A stretch of 6,895 nucleotides of DNA, taken from the NCBI GenBank assembly GCA_001438005.1, contig LIBO01000051.1, forward strand, positions 1 through 6,895. Direction: 5' to 3'. The notes under the pieces were generated by a model that was given only the letters and a program-made list of their open reading frames with translations, was not told the DNA's origin and did no database searches. The DNA is from Verrucomicrobia subdivision 6 bacterium BACL9 MAG-120507-bin52. GTDB lineage: Bacteria; Verrucomicrobiota; Verrucomicrobiia; Methylacidiphilales; Verrucolacustridaceae. Positions 5,640 through 6,895 of the stretch are shown here, in pieces (the first letter of the stretch is position 1; the number at the start of each line of letters is the position of its first letter). The translations under genes and the position numbers were made by a program.

Positions 5640-6895
5640 CCTTACGATGCGGTAGTGGTGGGGGCGGGTCACAATGGCCTGATCTGTGCCTGTTACTTGG
5701 CCAAGGCGGGATTGAAGGTGGCCGTGGTCGAGAAAAGGAATATGGCTGGGGGTGCGGTGTGTACCCGGGATGATTTGGTGAAGGGATTCCGATTTGATGT
5801 GGGGTCGTCGGTTCACATCATGATTCATCTGACCCCGGTATTGGGGGAGTTGGATTTAGCGAGAGAAGGATTGGAGTACATCGAGATGGATCCGTGGGCG
5901 TACTATCCGGTCGAGGGGACGGGGCGTGGAATTTCCTTTCACCGCTCGGTCGAGAAGACTTGTGAAAGCATTGCCGCATTCAGCCCGAGGGATGCGGAGG
6001 CGTATCGAAGATATGTGGAGCGGTGGACGGAGTTAAATGAAGGGGTGTTTGAGACCTTTTTGGCGCCGCCCTCGCCTGCCCGACTCTTTGGAACGATCGT
6101 GAAGAGGAACTTGTTTCGGCCGCAATCGCGACGGCTGTGGTCGAGCTTGGATACGGCTCGGCAGTTGATGGCTCCGTACGGGGATGTGATCGAAGAGACA
6201 TTTGAGAATGAGCATTTGCGGACCGCGATGCTTTGGCTTTCGGCCCAGAGCGGACCGGCCCCGGCGGAGGTGGCGAGTGGGGACATGTTTGGTTGGAACG
6301 CGATGATCCACAAGTGTGGGGCGAAACGGGCCAAGGGCGGAAGTGGGGCGTTAGCGACGGCGTTGGTGAAGTGTTTGGAGAGACATGGGGGAGAGCTGTT
6401 TTTGGGGCAGGGGGTGAAGGAGGTGCGAAAAGCGGGTGCGGGTTGGGAGGTGGAGGCAGGGGATCGGGTTTTGAGCACGAAGAAGGTGGTGGCGGCATGT
6501 CATTTGAAAACGTTTTTTTGCGATCTACTGAAAGATGGGCCGACGGAGCTAGCCGGGCGAATGGCCAAGGCACGCATTGGCAATGGATTTGGGACGGTGG
6601 TGCGTCACGCGGTGGAGGAGTTGCCTGTTTACAGCGGTGAGGTGGCGAGTGGGAAGCAGGCCCGAGAGTACCATTCAGGGATGCAGTTGCTCTGCCGAAA
6701 TCGAGCCATGTTGGAGAGCAGCTATCGGGATTATTTGGGATATCAGCCGCCGAAGAATCCCAGCGTGGTCGCGATGACTTTTTCCGCCATCGATCCCACC
6801 TTAGCCCCGCAGGGCAAGCACACGCTGTTTACCTGGGCGCAGTACCACAGTTATGAATTACGGAACGGGGAGACGTGGGACGAGATTCGGGAGCG
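5637..6895 (+). CDS. Phytoene dehydrogenase-like FAD-dependent oxidoreductase, 3'-truncated
   Basis: The frame is open from TTG at 5637 to the window edge (419 codons plus two bases, no stop); I translated it by hand. The N-terminus is a Rossmann dinucleotide fold: YDAVVVGAGHNGLICACYLA with Gly9, Gly11 and Gly14, then VAVVEKRNMAGGA (28-40), where Glu32 should bind the adenosine ribose and GG follows. FRFDVGSSVHIM (51-62) continues the family pattern. A second typical block is AKGGSGALATALVKCLERHG at about 232-251, followed by GGELFLGQGVKEVRKAGAGWEVEAGDRV, the strand region that completes FAD binding. The GAGHNGL variant is typical of the CrtI/PYROXD2-like group (COG1233), most of whose members are not true carotenoid desaturases. 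Family length is about 500-550, so roughly 100 residues are missing. It starts 7 bases after the aminotransferase and is probably in the same transcript. No carotenoid gene is visible nearby, so the substrate is unknown. Confidence 0.88.
   Translation, partial: MPYDAVVVGAGHNGLICACYLAKAGLKVAVVEKRNMAGGAVCTRDDLVKGFRFDVGSSVHIMIHLTPVLGELDLAREGLEYIEMDPWAYYPVEGTGRGISFHRSVEKTCESIAAFSPRDAEAYRRYVERWTELNEGVFETFLAPPSPARLFGTIVKRNLFRPQSRRLWSSLDTARQLMAPYGDVIEETFENEHLRTAMLWLSAQSGPAPAEVASGDMFGWNAMIHKCGAKRAKGGSGALATALVKCLERHGGELFLGQGVKEVRKAGAGWEVEAGDRVLSTKKVVAACHLKTFFCDLLKDGPTELAGRMAKARIGNGFGTVVRHAVEELPVYSGEVASGKQAREYHSGMQLLCRNRAMLESSYRDYLGYQPPKNPSVVAMTFSAIDPTLAPQGKHTLFTWAQYHSYELRNGETWDEIRE

Noticed and set aside
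5980..6573. Overlapping minus-strand open frames opposite the FAD oxidoreductase (about 179 and 197 codons)
   Set aside because: They are Pro/Ser-rich, show no family resemblance, overlap each other in different frames, and lie fully opposite a clear Rossmann-fold gene.
6233..6640. Plus-strand 135-codon Gly-rich frame within the FAD oxidoreductase
   Set aside because: It is a shadow frame; the oxidoreductase frame is open and carries family motifs across the same bases.

Overview
The window carries six genes, all on the + strand and packed almost end to end (gaps of 9, 20 and 33 bases, a 4-base overlap, then 7 bases). Both edges cut a gene: the first gene lacks its 5' end and the last lacks its 3' end. 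No tRNA, rRNA, CRISPR array, insertion sequence or integrase was seen, and no stretch longer than 33 bases lacks a gene. The organism looks like a bacterium with moderately high G+C. The C-terminal signature of the small lipoprotein (SPYAPYAG...DVKGF...CPYTGKIFLVP) resembles tails I recall from Verrucomicrobiota proteins, so that phylum is my best guess, held at moderate confidence. The strong excess of G over C on the coding strand suggests the window lies on the leading replication strand, which is inference.

Region 1 (1-3516) holds two adjacent glycoside hydrolase family 57 (GH57) genes. The first is the C-terminal two-thirds or so of an amylopullulanase/alpha-amylase-type enzyme with both expected catalytic acids visible. 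The second is a full-length homologue of archaeal 4-alpha-glucanotransferase (TLGT type). It keeps the HQP motif and the nucleophile-region Glu, but appears to have lost the catalytic Asp of conserved region 4 and another conserved Asp in region 5. An intact GH57 beside a probable GH57 pseudoenzyme is the most interesting thing in the window.

Region 2 (3537-3923) is a short Pro/Thr/Ser/Lys-rich secreted protein, probably a lipoprotein, with a compact conserved-looking C-terminus. Its base composition differs from its neighbours.

Region 3 (3957-5629) is an Lrp/AsnC-family regulator overlapping by ATGA a class I/II PLP-dependent aminotransferase. This is a classic local regulator plus amino-acid enzyme pair, probably translationally coupled.

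Region 4 (5637 to the edge) is a phytoene-dehydrogenase-like FAD oxidoreductase starting at TTG. The first region points to cytoplasmic alpha-glucan (glycogen or maltodextrin) metabolism and the third to amino-acid transamination. The sequence gives no clear biochemical link between the two, so the co-directional packing may reflect a compact genome rather than one pathway.
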